DNA from: Tolypeutes matacus
Lineage: Eukaryota; Chordata; Mammalia; Cingulata; Chlamyphoridae
DNA: 64,000 nucleotides
Assembly: GCA_026826555.1 (NCBI GenBank)
Contig: JAKSZT010053881.1
Span: forward strand, 3,275,848-3,339,847
Reading direction: 5' to 3'
Shown here piece by piece: positions 10,001 to 21,639 of this stretch. How positions within the stretch are numbered: the first letter of the stretch is position 1; each line of letters begins with the position of its first letter. The position numbers and the translations under genes are program-made. The notes under the pieces are model-generated. The model searched no databases. It saw only the letters and a program-made list of their open reading frames with translations, and had not been told where the DNA came from.

Positions 10001-12722
10001 CTCCCATGCTTTCCCACATTAACAACATCCTTCATTAGTGTGATACATATGTTTTAACTGATGAACCCATGTTGAGGCATTGCTACTAACCATGGACTAC
10101 AGTTTACATTATAGTTTACACTCTGTCCCACACAATTTTATAAGTTATGACAAAATATACAATGGCCTGTATCCGTCACTGCAATTTCATGCAAGGGAGT
10201 AGGGGGTGGTGAGCTGATGCCCATATGGGCAAAATCTATGATAAGGTGAAAGGGTGTAGTTGTGCAGTGGATGAGTGTGACAGTGGTACCGTGATGTCAT
10301 TGGGTTTGGTGGTGCTGGTCTGTGAGGGGGAGTAGGTTGGGGGGGTTGGGTTGGCCTATCCATGGAACTAGGGGGAGGCTCGAGGGAAGGGGCAGGTGAA
10401 CTCTGGGGATTTGCAGGTCTGTGGTTAAAACTACAATGTGGGGAATATTATTTTGGCAAATATGGCAGGGGAGGGTTACTGGTGTAGGGTGTTGGATGTG
10501 GGGGGGGTGGGTTATATGGGACAGGGTGCACCTGGGGCAGGCTTCGAATATGTAAGTGTTCATTTTGTCATAGTGTGTTATAGCAGTGAGTGGAGACCAA
10601 CACAATAATCAAGAAAATATCAATTCCATTCTGGGAAGTCCTGCTATGTTCTCAATTAGAGGGACAAGAAACTCTCGAGATATAGGCAGTGCCTAATAAA
10701 AGAAAACAGATCACTATGTCAAGCCCTCAATATTTTTGCAAGTAACTATAAATCTTACACTTCAAAAATTGAAACTTAGTGATTACCATAGGTTCTGAGG
10801 GGAGGGGGAGAGAAGGATAGATTAGATGGAATATAGGGCATTTTTAGGGCATTAGAATTGTTCAGCAGGATCTTACAATAACAGATACAGGCCACTTCAA
10901 ATTTTCTCTGACTACTTCTTTTCTGGGATTTCCCCCCTCACTCACCAATCATTCTGGCAATCTCAAACTCAGTCCTCTGACTTCTCACACCAATGACATA
11001 GTGGCTTTCTGTTTCAGTTCTAGCCATCTGTACCGGAGGGGGAAATGCCCTCAGGGGAAACTGTATAAACATGAATCACTCTCAGTCTGGTTCCCCACCT
11101 TTAAGGATCATATCTCCTCTGGCTTCTGCCTGTTTTTTATTTGAATCTTGTGCTTTCAATCATCTTCTCCCCCAACCCCCCCAGAATTTATAACAACTAC
11201 TGAAGATTCAGTCCAGTAGGAGCCACTCTGCCATTATCAGAACTAAGATTTACCTTGATATAAATTGCTAATTTTTTTGCCACTTAGGTTTTATGTTTGC
11301 TTAGGATTTCTTTCCCATGTAGAAGATTTTCATTTTACATAGTCAAATATGAATTTTCAGTCTTAATTTGAAGGACTTTCCCCACTTCAATATTATGCTG
11401 GAATTCATCCATTATTCCTACTTAATACTTAATACTTTTATTTTTTTACATTTAACTTTTGATCACTTAAGAGTTTATCCTAATAGAGATTTGAATTATG
11501 GATCCAATTTTGTTTTTTCCAGATTTTCACCTATTGTCACAACACCATTTTTTGAGAAATTCGTATTTTCTCCCAGTAATTTGAATTCTTCCATTATCAT
11601 ATACTGACTTCCTGAATGTATTTTGGCCTATATTTGGACATAAGTCTATTCATGCACCACTACCAAAGTGTTTTTTGTTTTTTTTTAAGATTTATTTTTA
11701 TTTTATTCTCCCCCCTGCCCCCCATTGTTTTATGTTTGCTGTCTGCTCTCTGTGTCCATTTGCTGTGTGCTCTCTGTGTCTACTCGTCTTCTCTTTAGGA
11801 GGCACTGGGAACCAAACCTAGGATCTCCCATGAGGTGGGAGCTCAATTCCTTGAGCCACATCCGCTTCCCCCACTGTGTTTTAATTATACAGTTAGTCCT
11901 TCCACATTGCTAGTTTTTATATGACTTTTTATAGCCATTCCTGATTAGTTATTTGCCATATGAATTTTACAAAAGCTTGAATAGTTAAAATAGAAATTAG
12001 AGGCATTTTAAAAATAGAATCACATAAAATTTACAAAATAACTTAGGGGAAAATAACATCGTCATTATTTTGAGTATTGCTATTTAAGAAACATATGTCT
12101 TTCTTCTTGTTCGGGTTTTAATTTTTTATGTAGTGTTTTAAAGTTCTACTCATATATATATTTCTTGTTATATTTACTTCGAGGTATTTTAAATTTTTGT
12201 TGCTACTCTCATTAGTCTTTTTTAATAAAGTAGATAACCTACTCAACATGACTTAGCTCTCCCATTTATATCTTTTCCATTTCAGCTGCAAGCTATGAAA
12301 TAAGAGTAAGTAAAAGTCTGCAGAATATTCAGGATGACTTTAACAATGCCATTTTAGTGAACACATCAAAGCTAAATCCTCAGCAAGCCGGCACCAGGGA
12401 GATATTTACATTCTCACCAAAGCTTTTCACAAATGGACCTGAGCATCAGCCTGATGGAGAGACACAAGAAAGTCACAGAATTTATGTGGCAATACGAACA
12501 ATGGATAGAAACTCCTTAAAGTCTGCTGTATCTAACATTGCCCAGGCACCTCTGTTTATTCCCCCAAATTCTGCTCCTGTACATGCCAGAGATCATCTTA
12601 TATTGAAAGGAGTTTTAACAGCAATGGGTTTGATAGGAATTATTTGTCTTACTCTAGTTGTAACACACTGTATTTTAAATAGGAAAAAAGAGAGCAGACA
12701 AGACAGAACAAAAGTACTGTGA
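920..12722 (+). CDS. CLCA2: CLCA2, 3' part of gene (last three coding exons; gene starts left of window)
   Basis: Coding exons are 920-1090, 6831-7064 and 12286-12722. They join in frame (phases 1, 1) and end at TGA 12720-12722, giving about 280 C-terminal residues. From memory the protein matches CLCA2: the segment [10 protein letters not shown], the run [19 protein letters not shown], and the end [15 protein letters not shown] followed by a membrane helix. CLCA2 is known as a type I membrane glycoprotein of epithelia, proteolytically cleaved, with an N-terminal HExxH protease-like domain and a VWA domain; those parts lie outside this window. The segment seen holds the end of the ectodomain with a fibronectin-III-like fold ([13 protein letters not shown]), one N-glycosylation sequon (NTS), a roughly 22-residue hydrophobic helix and a basic cytoplasmic tail. 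No break is visible. CLCA1 lies downstream on the same strand, as in human. Confidence 0.95.
1141..1226. repeat. GT/GA simple repeat
   Basis: A short GT run followed by GA/CAGA repeats, 50 bases downstream of a CLCA2 exon. It produces spurious repetitive frames on both strands. Confidence 0.95.
3090..3318 (+). repeat. MIR SINE
   Basis: Core features are 'TTTGTGATCTTGGACAAG', 'CCTCAGTTTCATCACCTGTAAAA', 'GAGGATTAAATG' and the tail 'CAATAAATGCTATTTATTGTTAT'. It interrupts the L2 at this point. Confidence 0.85.
4207..6586 (+). mobile_element. Tigger1-like DNA transposon, near full length, dead
   Basis: 2380 bases bounded by inverted termini CAGGCATAC (4207) and GTATGCCTG (6578-6586) and flanked by TA on both sides (4205-4206, 6587-6588), as expected for pogo/Tigger elements. 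The inside encodes a decayed pogo-type transposase: degenerate stretches at about 4938-5207 ([19 protein letters not shown]) and 5449-5667 ([16 protein letters not shown]) lie in different frames with stops between. Tigger1 is about 2.4 kb in full, so this copy is almost complete in length. It inserted into an older L2. No function is expected. Confidence 0.9.
6831..7064 (+). CDS. CLCA2: CLCA2 coding exon, second from last
   Basis: 234 bases, acceptor GTGTCTCAG ending at 6830 and donor GTAAGT at 7065, phase 1 at both ends. It encodes [10 protein letters not shown] and the start of the fibronectin-III-like segment, ending at [14 protein letters not shown]. The open frame runs on past the donor to 7327, but that part has no CLCA similarity and is intron. 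Confidence 0.95.
8165..8310 (+). repeat. MIR fragment
   Basis: Degenerate MIR core: 'GGCTAGTTGCTTAACTTCG', 'CCTCACTTTCCTTCTATTTA', and a weak AAATGAGATGA tail. Confidence 0.65.
9025..9275 (+). repeat. MIR SINE
   Basis: Nearly complete MIR: 'GACTCTGGGATCAGACAGAC', 'CCTCAGTCAAGTTACTCA', 'GTTTCTCGTCTGCAAAA', 'GTTGTTGAGAGAATTGAATG', and an end near 'TGTTCAGTAAAAG'. Confidence 0.8.
9860..10903 (-). mobile_element. 5'-inverted L1 insertion with 19-bp target-site duplication
   Basis: Flanked by 19-base direct repeats TTCTCTGACTACYTCTTTT at 9841-9859 and 10904-10922 (one mismatch). The left part (about 9895-10195) is an L1 3' end read on the minus strand with a T-rich tail at its left edge. The right part (about 10620-10903) carries L1 3'-UTR-like sequence in the opposite, + orientation (GGTTCTGAGGGGAGGGGGAG). 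This is the layout produced by twin priming during L1 insertion. The middle (10200-10620) is G-rich and I did not identify it separately. The family assignment rests on similarity to the copies at 37230 and 41680 in this window. Confidence 0.7.
11671..11872 (-). repeat. DAS-type tRNA-derived SINE
   Basis: Minus-strand copy. Its head (GGAAGCGGATGTGGCTCAAG on the minus strand) lies near 11872 and its T-rich (poly-A on the minus strand) end near 11671, with the B-box-like segment 'GGTTTGGTTCCCAGTGCC' between. Confidence 0.85.
12286..12722 (+). CDS. CLCA2: CLCA2 last coding exon with transmembrane helix
   Basis: Acceptor CCATTTCAG ends at 12285 and the stop codon TGA is 12720-12722. It encodes the end of the fibronectin-III-like domain, an NTS sequon near 12358, and the conserved [14 protein letters not shown] block. 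A hydrophobic stretch ([18 protein letters not shown], about 12608-12663) follows, then a short tail with the basic cluster NRKK. This is the membrane anchor expected of CLCA2 and absent from CLCA1. Confidence 0.95.
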
Positions 12723-13410
12723 ACGAACAAATACGCAGAGCACCTTTCTTCTTAGACATAAGACCCGTGGTCTTTGCATTTTGCAAAAACACTCCAACAG
12801 AGTCAGATTAACACTAGATTGGTATTAAAGTGCTTTCAGATTTTGTACAATACAAATCATATTTTCACATGTTGAAGAGACAAAAATATCTGTTCTTTTA
12901 TGATTTTTTGAAGGGGGGAGTATTGTTCTGTTTCAGAGATTAGAGAAACCTTAGGCTTTGGCTATGGAAAGATAATAAAAATTATTCTTCAAAGTAATGT
13001 CTGTAAAGGCAAAGTGAAGTACAAAGTTGAATCGAAGCATCAAGACAAGCTGCTTTATTGAGGAGGAAATATAGCCCTAAGAAGCAGAGGAAAGGAGGTT
13101 AGCTTTGAGTTTTTTGGCATGGCTGTCTATATGAAGCAATTGTCTAGTTACTTTGATTAATTGTTTATTTCCCCTTATCTGAGCAGAGCAGGTTGCTTCT
13201 GGATGACTGAAGAGCAACATCTAACATATGAAGCCCCTATCATAAAGTTCTTTCCTTCAGCTCTTACCATTTGGTTAAATACACTACAGATCAAATTCCA
13301 CTGCTTATGTTCAGAGAGATCTTTTTCACTGTAAGAGGTAACATTAAAATGTGGGTATTATCTTTGTCCTCTGATACTGGTATCGAAATAAAGGTCTACC
13401 GAATTCATTG
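12723..13410 (+). other. CLCA2: CLCA2 3' untranslated region (candidate extent)
   Basis: Sequence after the CLCA2 stop shows no known repeat and has AATAAA signals at 12974-12979 and 13387-13392, with another at 13730-13735. I take the second as the likely main polyadenylation signal because repeats begin later (MER20 from about 14100). The true end needs transcript data. Confidence 0.5.
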
Positions 13411-14099
13411 TTTATAAATGTCAGCTCCCAACAAAGCAGCTTTCTAGACCATTTCCTTGGGTATTATTGGATGAAAATTGTTATAGCTTTCATAAGGCTT
13501 TAAGTGAAAAATGAACTATAGTATTCTGAGCTTATTTTGATACATATATAGGTGATATACTTTTATTCAATTTCAAGCAAAGGAAAGTTCAGTGGGGAGA
13601 GATTAACCTTTGGAAATGACTAGCTGCCTCTGTTGTTTGGTTAAATAAGAGTCTAGGAATTCTTTCTCCATCAAGGGTTATTTATCTACAGTGTGTGTGT
13701 ATGTGTTGGGGGTACAAAGATCATAAAGAAATAAAAATCATATTTTATCTAATTTTATTTCCTATTTTTAAAAATCATTGAGCAATAGATTCATTTGCTT
13801 TTTCAAATTAAAGAGCCTAAAAGTTTATTGACTAAATAGAAACAATAATATAAAATAGGAGTCTCCTTTGATCAATCTATATATCCAATGCAAGCACAAT
13901 TAAAATTTTAGCAAACTTTTCTTGTAGAGACGTGAAAATATTTTATGTCTTGATTAAGATGGTGGTTACATGGACTATAGATTTGTCAAAACACATGTAC
14001 CTATAGACGTTTGATCTGTGCCTTTTATTTTATGTAAACTTTACCTTGAAAGAAACTGTGAGTAACTTATTATATCCCTACCTGTTAGCAATATTTTCA

Positions 14100-14322
14100 G
14101 CAATGGTTCTCAACTGGGAGTGATGTTTAACTCTTAGGGGACACTGGGCAATGTCTGCAGGTATTTTTAACTGTCACAGCTTGGGGGGTGGGGAGTGCTA
14201 CGAGCATCTGGTAGGTAGAGGCCAGAGATGTTGCTAAGCATCCTATGGTACACAGGACAGCTCCCACAAGAAAGAACTATACACCCCAAAATGTCAATAG
14301 TGCAGAGGCTGAGAAACCCTGC
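14100..14322 (+). repeat. MER20 (hAT-type) element
   Basis: Starts 'CAATGGTTCTCAACTGGGAG', contains 'GGGCAATGTCTGCAG' and 'GTAGGTAGAGGCCAGAGATG', and ends 'GAGGCTGAGAAACCCTG'. This is the MER20 layout with its inverted ends. Confidence 0.9.
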
Positions 14323-15893
14323 TTTATAGAGAGGCAGTGAAAAGGACTATTCATAAGATATTTGATGCTTGAATATAAGGAAAAGTGGCTTCACTGAGGG
14401 GGAAGGGGTGCAAAATTGGAAGACAGCCATCCTTGGTTCAGAGGAAATGTTGTGTATTGAAATGATATTAATGATCTTGAATCCCCAAAACTTGAAACAT
14501 CTAAAAAAAATAGAATGTAAACAAATTGAGAAAAACACTGAAATATTGCACACATATTGACCTCAAATAGAACATAAAAAGCATTTTTAGATAAGTGATA
14601 ACCAGACATTCATGCTAATAAATAATATGGACTGGCTTAGTGCCAGTCCAGACGGGCATTTCTTACAAAAACAGTGACGATTGTACCCGAATGAGTATAA
14701 GGTTGAGGCAGATTGACCCCAGTCTCACTCCTGGGTGCAATGCTGTGCTATGAAGAAACTTGCACCATTCTCGCTGACAACTGAAGTCAGATTTGTGCCT
14801 CTCACTGCCTTTGGCTTTAGATCCTCCACTCCCGCAGAGTCAGGCCTGCCTCCTAAGTTACCTCATTAAAAGGTATTTATCTGCAGTCCTGCGGCTCTTG
14901 TGGGGATGGATTTTAAAGACTTCATTATCTTCCACCTCTAAATACATTGTATGCCCTGACCTGATTATATGCATTGGATATATTGGAAGCTACAATTAAG
15001 CAGGCAAATAAATTGCACTGAGCATTTAAACTGAAGTCATGTAGAGCCCGCTTTACTTTTGATTTCGATCTGTTTGTTACGACAACATTGACATGATAGG
15101 ACTATTTGGTCCTTTTGAGGAGAAAAAGATTTAAATGAAGTTGAGAAGACATGAAAGAAAAGAGAAATAAATTTAAAATAAAATGAAAATGGTTCCTCAT
15201 GGAGGAGTGGATTCATAAGGCCAATAGAAAATCCAACTGATGAAAGAAATAAAAAAGGCATTATAAAGTTTGGGTGGATGTTGCATTATGTGTTAAGATG
15301 TATAAATGCAAAATATAGGGAAGCAGGTGATAGAGTAGAAGCAGAGGGGAAGTTAAGTAAGTATTTAATAGAAGACTCTAAAAGGAGAGTCTGACTTCGT
15401 GTGTATATATCATAGGGAGTTGAAAAAGCACAGATCAGGCACAAAGAGAGAGACAAAATAAGAGGAAAGTTAGGGATACAGATAACAGGATACATGAGGA
15501 TAGAGAAAGAAGACACAAACACTGGCACATATGCTCATGTCCATGGATGTAAAGTTTGTCCCCAAAGGTCAAAAGGCATTGCTCCTGTATATATCCCTCC
15601 TACCCTTAAAATGGATAGCTCTTATCAGCAAGATGGTTCCTGGGAGGGCTGGAGAGTGACCCAGATGATGGCCAATTTCCTTTCCCACTCTCTCTCAGCT
15701 ACAGGCTGCTGAGTCCTATCAAAAAGCTGCTCTCTGAGAACAATTACCTCAAGAATGCAAGAAGGAGGAAGTTATCCAGTACAGTGGACAATTGCTTTCT
15801 ACCTCCCTGGTTCAGTGGAATAGAAGCAACATAAATTAACAAACATCCATAAGGAACATTTTTTCAATTGGCATGACCTTACTGCACACCAAT

Positions 15894-16596
15894 TGTCTTA
15901 GCTTGCCAAAGGGGTACCGATGCAAAGTACCAGAAATCTGTTGACTTTTATAAAGGGGATTATTTGGGATAAAGCTTACAGTTCCAAGGCCATGAAAGCA
16001 TCATCAGAGATACTTTATCACCAAAGTCAGCTACTGATGATCCTGCCATGTTGCCATGTGGTGAAGCAAGGTGGCCGCCAATCTCTGCAGAGGTTTCAGA
16101 TTCCCCTTCCAGAATCTTACCATCTCTTAGAGCTCAGCTCTGAGTAACCAAGCACAGGGCTTATCTCTTTCCAGGCCTCCTATATCAGTCTCAGCTGGTC
16201 CACTCTCTTCCCATACTCATCTGTAAGCTATCAGGCATATTGCAGGGCTGGTCTCCTCTTAAGCTGCTATGTGGGCCCAGCCTCTTGGAGGCTTCATACT
16301 TAAGTGATCCTCTCTCTTATGTATCGGGATCAAACATGATAGCTTCCTTTTTCCTCTGTCTGTCCATCTGTGTGAGTCCATTTATATCAGACCCAGTAAG
16401 GGGATGGGGACTCAACCTGAATCACGCCTGACTGACATAGTCCAATAAAACATCCTACAGAAATCTTAAAAGGTAATCTAATCAAATACCCCTCAGTTGG
16501 AGTTAATGCAATCAAAGGGTATCATACCCAGAGAAAGAGATTAGTTTACAAGCATAATCTTTCTCTTCTGGGGATTCATAAATTATCTCAAACTAC
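15894..16596. mobile_element. LTR-like or other medium-reiteration insertion flanked by a 9-bp repeat
   Basis: About 700 bases beginning TGTCTTAGCTTGCC, flanked by the 9-base direct repeat CACACCAAT at 15885-15893 and 16597-16605. It contains 'GCAAAGTACCAGAAATCTG', similar to text in the repeat at 62685-63050. I cannot name the family; no coding sequence is seen. Confidence 0.45.
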
Positions 16597-17146
16597 CACA
16601 CCAATTTAGGAAAGAAGAAGCTAGATTATGAAGATAAAAGGAAAAGAAGAGAGTGGAATTGAAGGGTAAAGAAGAAAAAAAAAGATTAAAAATTAAGATT
16701 AATGAAGACAGAAATCTCTCGTATTCAAACATGCTAGGATTCCAAAATGATGGACTTTGTTACAACATTTTTATATTTATTTATAATTTATTTCAATTAC
16801 AAAAGTAAAGCTTGCTATTATAAAAAGTATGGATATATAAAGAGGTGCTTAAACAAGATATAATAAATAAAATAAGTGTTAAATAAGATTACTTATTCAT
16901 TCTTTTATTAATTGATATTTGGGCTATTCAGTTTCTTGCTATCATAAGTATGCTTTAAGAGAAACTTTTGTTCATGTAATCTTGCGTACCTATATGAGTT
17001 TGTCCATTGTACATGTAATGTTGTGCATCTATGTGAATATGTCTGTAGGGTAAATTCCTAGCAGTGGAATTGCTGTCTTAAAGGTTCACACACTTACATT
17101 TTGATGAATTTTGGCCTCCAAAATATTTGTACAAATTTTTCTCCAT

Positions 17147-17460
17147 GGGAAGCGGCTGTGGCTCAATCAGTAGGGCTCCCGTTTACCATATGGGAGGCCC
17201 CGGGTTCGGTTCCCGGGGCCTCCTGGTGAAGGCAAGCCCGCCCGCACGGTGTGGTTAGCTGACCCAGCAAGCACAAGCAGCAAGGGGGGGATAAATGAAT
17301 AAATAAATAAAATCTTNNNNNNNNNNNNNNNNNNNNNNNNNNNNNNNNNNNNNNNNNNNNNNNNNNNNNNNNNNNNNNNNNNNNNNNNNNNNNNNNNNNN
17401 NNNNNNNNNNNNNNNNAAAAAAAAAAAAAAAAAAAAAGGTTCAATAACCAAAAAAAAAAA
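17147..17460 (+). repeat. Young DAS-type SINE with assembly gap in its A-rich tail
   Basis: Head 'GGGAAGCGGCTGTGGCTCAA', B-box-like 'GGGTTCGGTTCCCGGG', then a unique body (GCCCGCCCGCACGG, GACCCAGCAAGCACAAGCAG) and an AAATAAATAAAATCTT tail running into Ns. The direct repeat AAATTTTTCTCCAT at 17133-17146 recurs at 17461-17474 (two extra Ts). Confidence 0.9.
17317..17416. other. Assembly gap (100 N)
   Basis: Exactly 100 Ns, typical of a placeholder of unknown true length. It falls in the low-complexity tail of a SINE, so little unique sequence is probably missing. Confidence 0.97.
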
Positions 17461-17924
17461 ATTTTTTTCTCCATCACTGAGGTATGAATGCCTGTTTCTT
17501 CACGGCCTTATTATCATTGCTAAAGGGGATAATGAACTGGCGGTGGGGTGGGGTGGAGGCAGGAGTAATATTGAGGTGCTACATGACAAACAGCTTAAAA
17601 TTGACTCTTAAACATCCATGTTCTTAAAATATACCTTGACCGTTCTTACTTGCTGCTGTTTGATGCAAAACCCCAGCTTTCCCCATCTTATTTGTTCCTC
17701 TCCTATATCTCCCTCTAAGGATGAGGTTTAGTTAAGTAGAAGGAAAGAGGAAGAGGAAAGAAACTTTGTTTACTGAATGAATATAAGGTGTCAGGCATTG
17801 TGCTAGCTATATTGCATTTGTTTTTAATTTTTCAACATCCAAAATGCCAAAGTAGCATATAAAGTAGATTTGAGGCAATATCATAAAAAGTAGATTTGAA
17901 ACATTTCATAATGATAATTACTTA

Positions 17925-19740
17925 ACAATCCTAAATTTGCGCACCAAATAACATTGCTTCAAAAACACAAAGCAAAAGTTGACAGAACTAAGAAAACATT
18001 TTAAGAAAAAGAAAGACAAATTGACAATCATAATTGGGGATTTTAACACATAATTTTTAGGTCAATACATAAAAATCCATTGTATTTCTATATACTGGCA
18101 ATAAACAATTAGAAAATGAAATTTTGTTTAAAAAAAAAAAAGATGCCATATATAATAAAACACACAAAAACTACCCTAGGAATAAACCTAATGAAAGATG
18201 AACACAATCTCTACCCTGAATATTATAAAGCACTGATGAAGAAATTAAAGAAAATTTAAAATGAAGAGATATACCAGGTTCATGAATTCAAAGGCTCACT
18301 ATTATAAAGATGTCAGTTCTCCACAAACTGATCTATAGATTCAATACAATCCCATAAAAAAAAAAACAAGCAAGTTTGTGTAGGGTGGGGGGAATTAACA
18401 AACTTTAAAAAAAAATTCCATATTGAAATGCAAAGGATCTAAAATAGCCAAATAATCTTGAAGAAAAGCAAACCTGGATTGCTTATACTACCAGATACCA
18501 AGACTTATAAAGTTACAGTGGTAAAGACAGTATGTTATTGAGGTAAGAATAGTCAAATAGACCAATGGAACAGAATAAAGAGTCCAGAAACAGTCCTGTA
18601 CATTTGAATTCACCTCATTTACAACAAAAACACAACTGCAATTGAGTGGGTAAAGTATGATCTTTTCAATAATTGTGAAAGTCTATTGGATGTCATAGAG
18701 GGGAAGAATAAGCCTTGACTCCTACCTCATGTCATACACACACAAAAATAATTTGAGATAGATCATACATCTAAATGTGAAAGATGAGACAATAAAACAT
18801 CTAGAATAAAACCATGAATAATAACTTCATGAACTTCGATAAACTGTCTTAAATATTGCATAAAAACTCTACCCATAAAATAAAATATTAAATTGGATTC
18901 CATTAAAATTAAGAACCTCTTTTCATCCAATGAAACCATTAAGGGTAGCCACAATCTGGGAGAAGATATTTGCAATAAACATATTCAATGAAGGACTCAT
19001 ATACAGACTATATAAAGAACTATAAATCAACAAGAGAAAGACTTAACAAACTAAGTAAAAATTGGCCAAAAAGATTTCAACAGGCACTTCACAGAAGAGA
19101 ATATCCAAACAGAAAATAAGCATATGGAAAAGGAAATTAAAACCACAGAACAATACAACTACACTCCCACTAGAATGACTAAAATTATAAAGACTGAGAG
19201 AAACTGGTAGAAACATGGAGTAACTAGTACAACCACTTTAAAAGCATTTGACTTTAAAATGTGTTTGGCAGTACTGACTAAAACCAGACATGTATGCCCT
19301 GTGACCCAGCAACTCCACTGTTGGTATATTTGCACTCAGTGAAATCAATGCCTTATAATTGCTCCAACCTGGAAATAACCCAAATATGCATTGACAGTAG
19401 ATGGATAAATAAATTGTGGGCTATGGAATAATGAAAAAAGAACATATTACTGCAATGCAACATGCAACACCATGCTGAATCTCATGGAGAAGGTGTTATG
19501 TGAAAGTAGTCAGACACAAAAGGCTATATACTGTTTATTCCTGTTTATATGAGGCTCAAAAACAGGTAAAACTAATCTATGTGGCAAAAGAAGTCAGAAT
19601 AATGACTTACTGTGGGGAGTTATTGATTGGAGGGAACATAAAAGAAACTTCTGGGATGCTGGAAATAGTCTGTGCCTTTAGTAAAAGTTTGTCTGGCAGG
19701 ACATTAACTCTGTGCACCTCTGGTTTGTGTTATCTGACCC
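17925..19740 (+). repeat. Old L1 LINE fragment (ORF2 3' end and 3' UTR)
   Basis: Degenerate + strand L1: 'TCTATAGATTCAATACAATC', 'CTACCAGATACCAAGACTTA', 'CCCAGCAACTCCACTG', followed by 3'-UTR-like 'GTGGGGAGTTATTGATTGGA'. Many stops; no coding capacity. Confidence 0.8.
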
Positions 19741-20596
19741 ATCCTGGCTGCCCCTGAAGAAACAAAATCCCAGGACTCATGGTGCAGTGCTTCATCTGAG
19801 CCAAAGCCTCTGTGGATCTATCTGTTCAGGTCAGACTTGGGCAAAAACAGTGGAACTCCCACCAGAGCCAGCACAGTGGAGGCAGAGCTAAACCAATTTC
19901 TCTCCCTCAGAGAAGCTGAGGAAATCCAGTGAAATTAGGAAATAAAGCAAATGTGGCAGCAACCAGGACTCTTCATCGAGCAAGCATCCAAGACCCAGGG
20001 AAGGCCAAAGGAATCTGGGGAGGCACCTAACCTTGGTCTGTAACACCAATGGAAACCTGTCAAAAGCAACAGCAGCAACCACAACCCAACAAGGGCATGA
20101 CAGCTAAAAGCTCAGATCCCTCAGGGATGAAGGGCAGAGTTACCCCAACAGGCAAACAACATAGGCCAGCCAAAATACTGGCTAAAAGTGTGGGAAATTA
20201 GGAATGGGTAATGAAGGAAGGAGATAAATACTTTATAATATCCTTGAGACCAGCTGTATCAGCAGGCATTGCAATTTATTTCAATAATCCTCTTTTTTTT
20301 AATGTAGTTTAGAAGATTGCAGTTGTCCACTACTTGAAGGAGATTGTATGACTGATTGGACTTATGCCGTCTCTCAGGGAAAAGGCAAGACAACTTGCGC
20401 TCACAAAAAAAATGCAAACCCTACACTGTAACATTGAAGCTGGATATGACGAAAGGTCTTAAATGGATCTGTGTAGTTCATCGTCCTTATTCCTTATGAA
20501 CTCCTTGCAGGTTGAAGAGGTTCTGCTGCCTGAGGCCAACCAGGAACCACTTGGAATCCCTGGCCTCTCCCACACCATAGGGCATAGCCATCACTC

Positions 20597-20880
20597 TTTT
20601 CTTTTTCTTTCTTTCTTTCTTTTTTTTTTTAAATTATGGGTAAAAATAAAAATTTTCACAATACAAACCAATGTTTGTAAAATGATATATAAATATATAT
20701 GCATATATGTGCATTTGCTTACATAAATGTTATTTTTTTTTCATATATATTTTAAAAGATGCTTAGATTATATAAATGTTACACAAAAATTACAGGGATT
20801 CCCATGTCCCCCACTTCCCATACCTCCCATAACATCCCACATAAACATCTTCCATTAGTGTGGCACATCACCTGCAATGG
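20597..20880 (-). repeat. L1 3' end, antisense
   Basis: A pyrimidine/poly-T run, then 'TTATGGGTAAAAATAAAAATTTTCACAATAC', an AT-rich block and 'ACAGGGATTCCCATGTCCCCC'. This is the reverse complement, with changes, of the L1 3' end at 41680-42004. Confidence 0.7.
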
Positions 20881-21639
20881 AAATACACATCCTTGGGCTT
20901 TGCACTCTTTTCAAGAAACTGAAAGGGGCTGAATGATACAGCCAGGAAGTCCAGGGGAGTTGGTTACCTGTAAGATATGAGAGGGAGCCAAACACTCTCC
21001 TTCCTTCTTCCGATGGACTGCACCAAGGCATGCTAAGGTCAGGGTATTGCAGGGCAGGGTGACCTGTTGGGGTTCTTCATTGTATGGCAGTGGCCAGCAT
21101 TGTAATGGATTACCTTCCATAGCTTCCTAGCCCTTGCTACTCATTTCCCCTTTACCTCACTCTGACTGCTCAGCAATTAAACTTCTAAATAAATTGTTGG
21201 CATATAAGTTTAACTTGGGCTCTATTTTCTAGAAAACCCAAACAAAGACACATTTAGTTGGAAGTCCAATAATTTTGTAGAATCTAAAAATTTTAAAATT
21301 TCATATGTATATTAAATACACACATATTTTTATATAAAAGAACATTTTAGATCATCAGAAAAAACACTTTCTAATTCAGTAATTCATTCCATTTCAATGC
21401 TTCATTTTCAATTGTTTGAGATTATGTTACCAATAAGTATGAATTTAATTTTTATGACACAAAGTAAAAAAAAAAAAAAAAAAAAATGGACAAGGTAAAA
21501 TTGAGGTTTACCATCATGTGAAGACCAAATAAAGTAATGGAATGAAGAGATATTTTAAGTAATTTGAGTACAGGAAAGTTACAAGTCAATTTGAGATTTC
21601 ATCTGATGTTTGGCAAACTTAAAAAAAGACTCTATGCAG

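Larger units (their letters stand above)
7065..12285 (+). other. CLCA2 last intron
   Basis: Contains MIR-like fragments (about 8165-8310 and 9025-9275), an old low-copy fragment at 9285-9390, a rearranged L1 insertion (9860-10903) and a DAS SINE (11671-11872). The remaining sequence (7065-8160, 8310-9020, 10923-11670, 11873-12285) shows no gene I can support. Confidence 0.75.

Noticed and set aside
17147..17240. tRNA-like A and B boxes suggesting a tRNA gene
   Set aside because: The segment is the head of a SINE with a poly-A tail and target duplications; no proper tRNA 3' half is present. The same applies to the other SINE copies.
17163..17477. Frames running through the N stretch
   Set aside because: They are created by the 100-N gap and the SINE around it.
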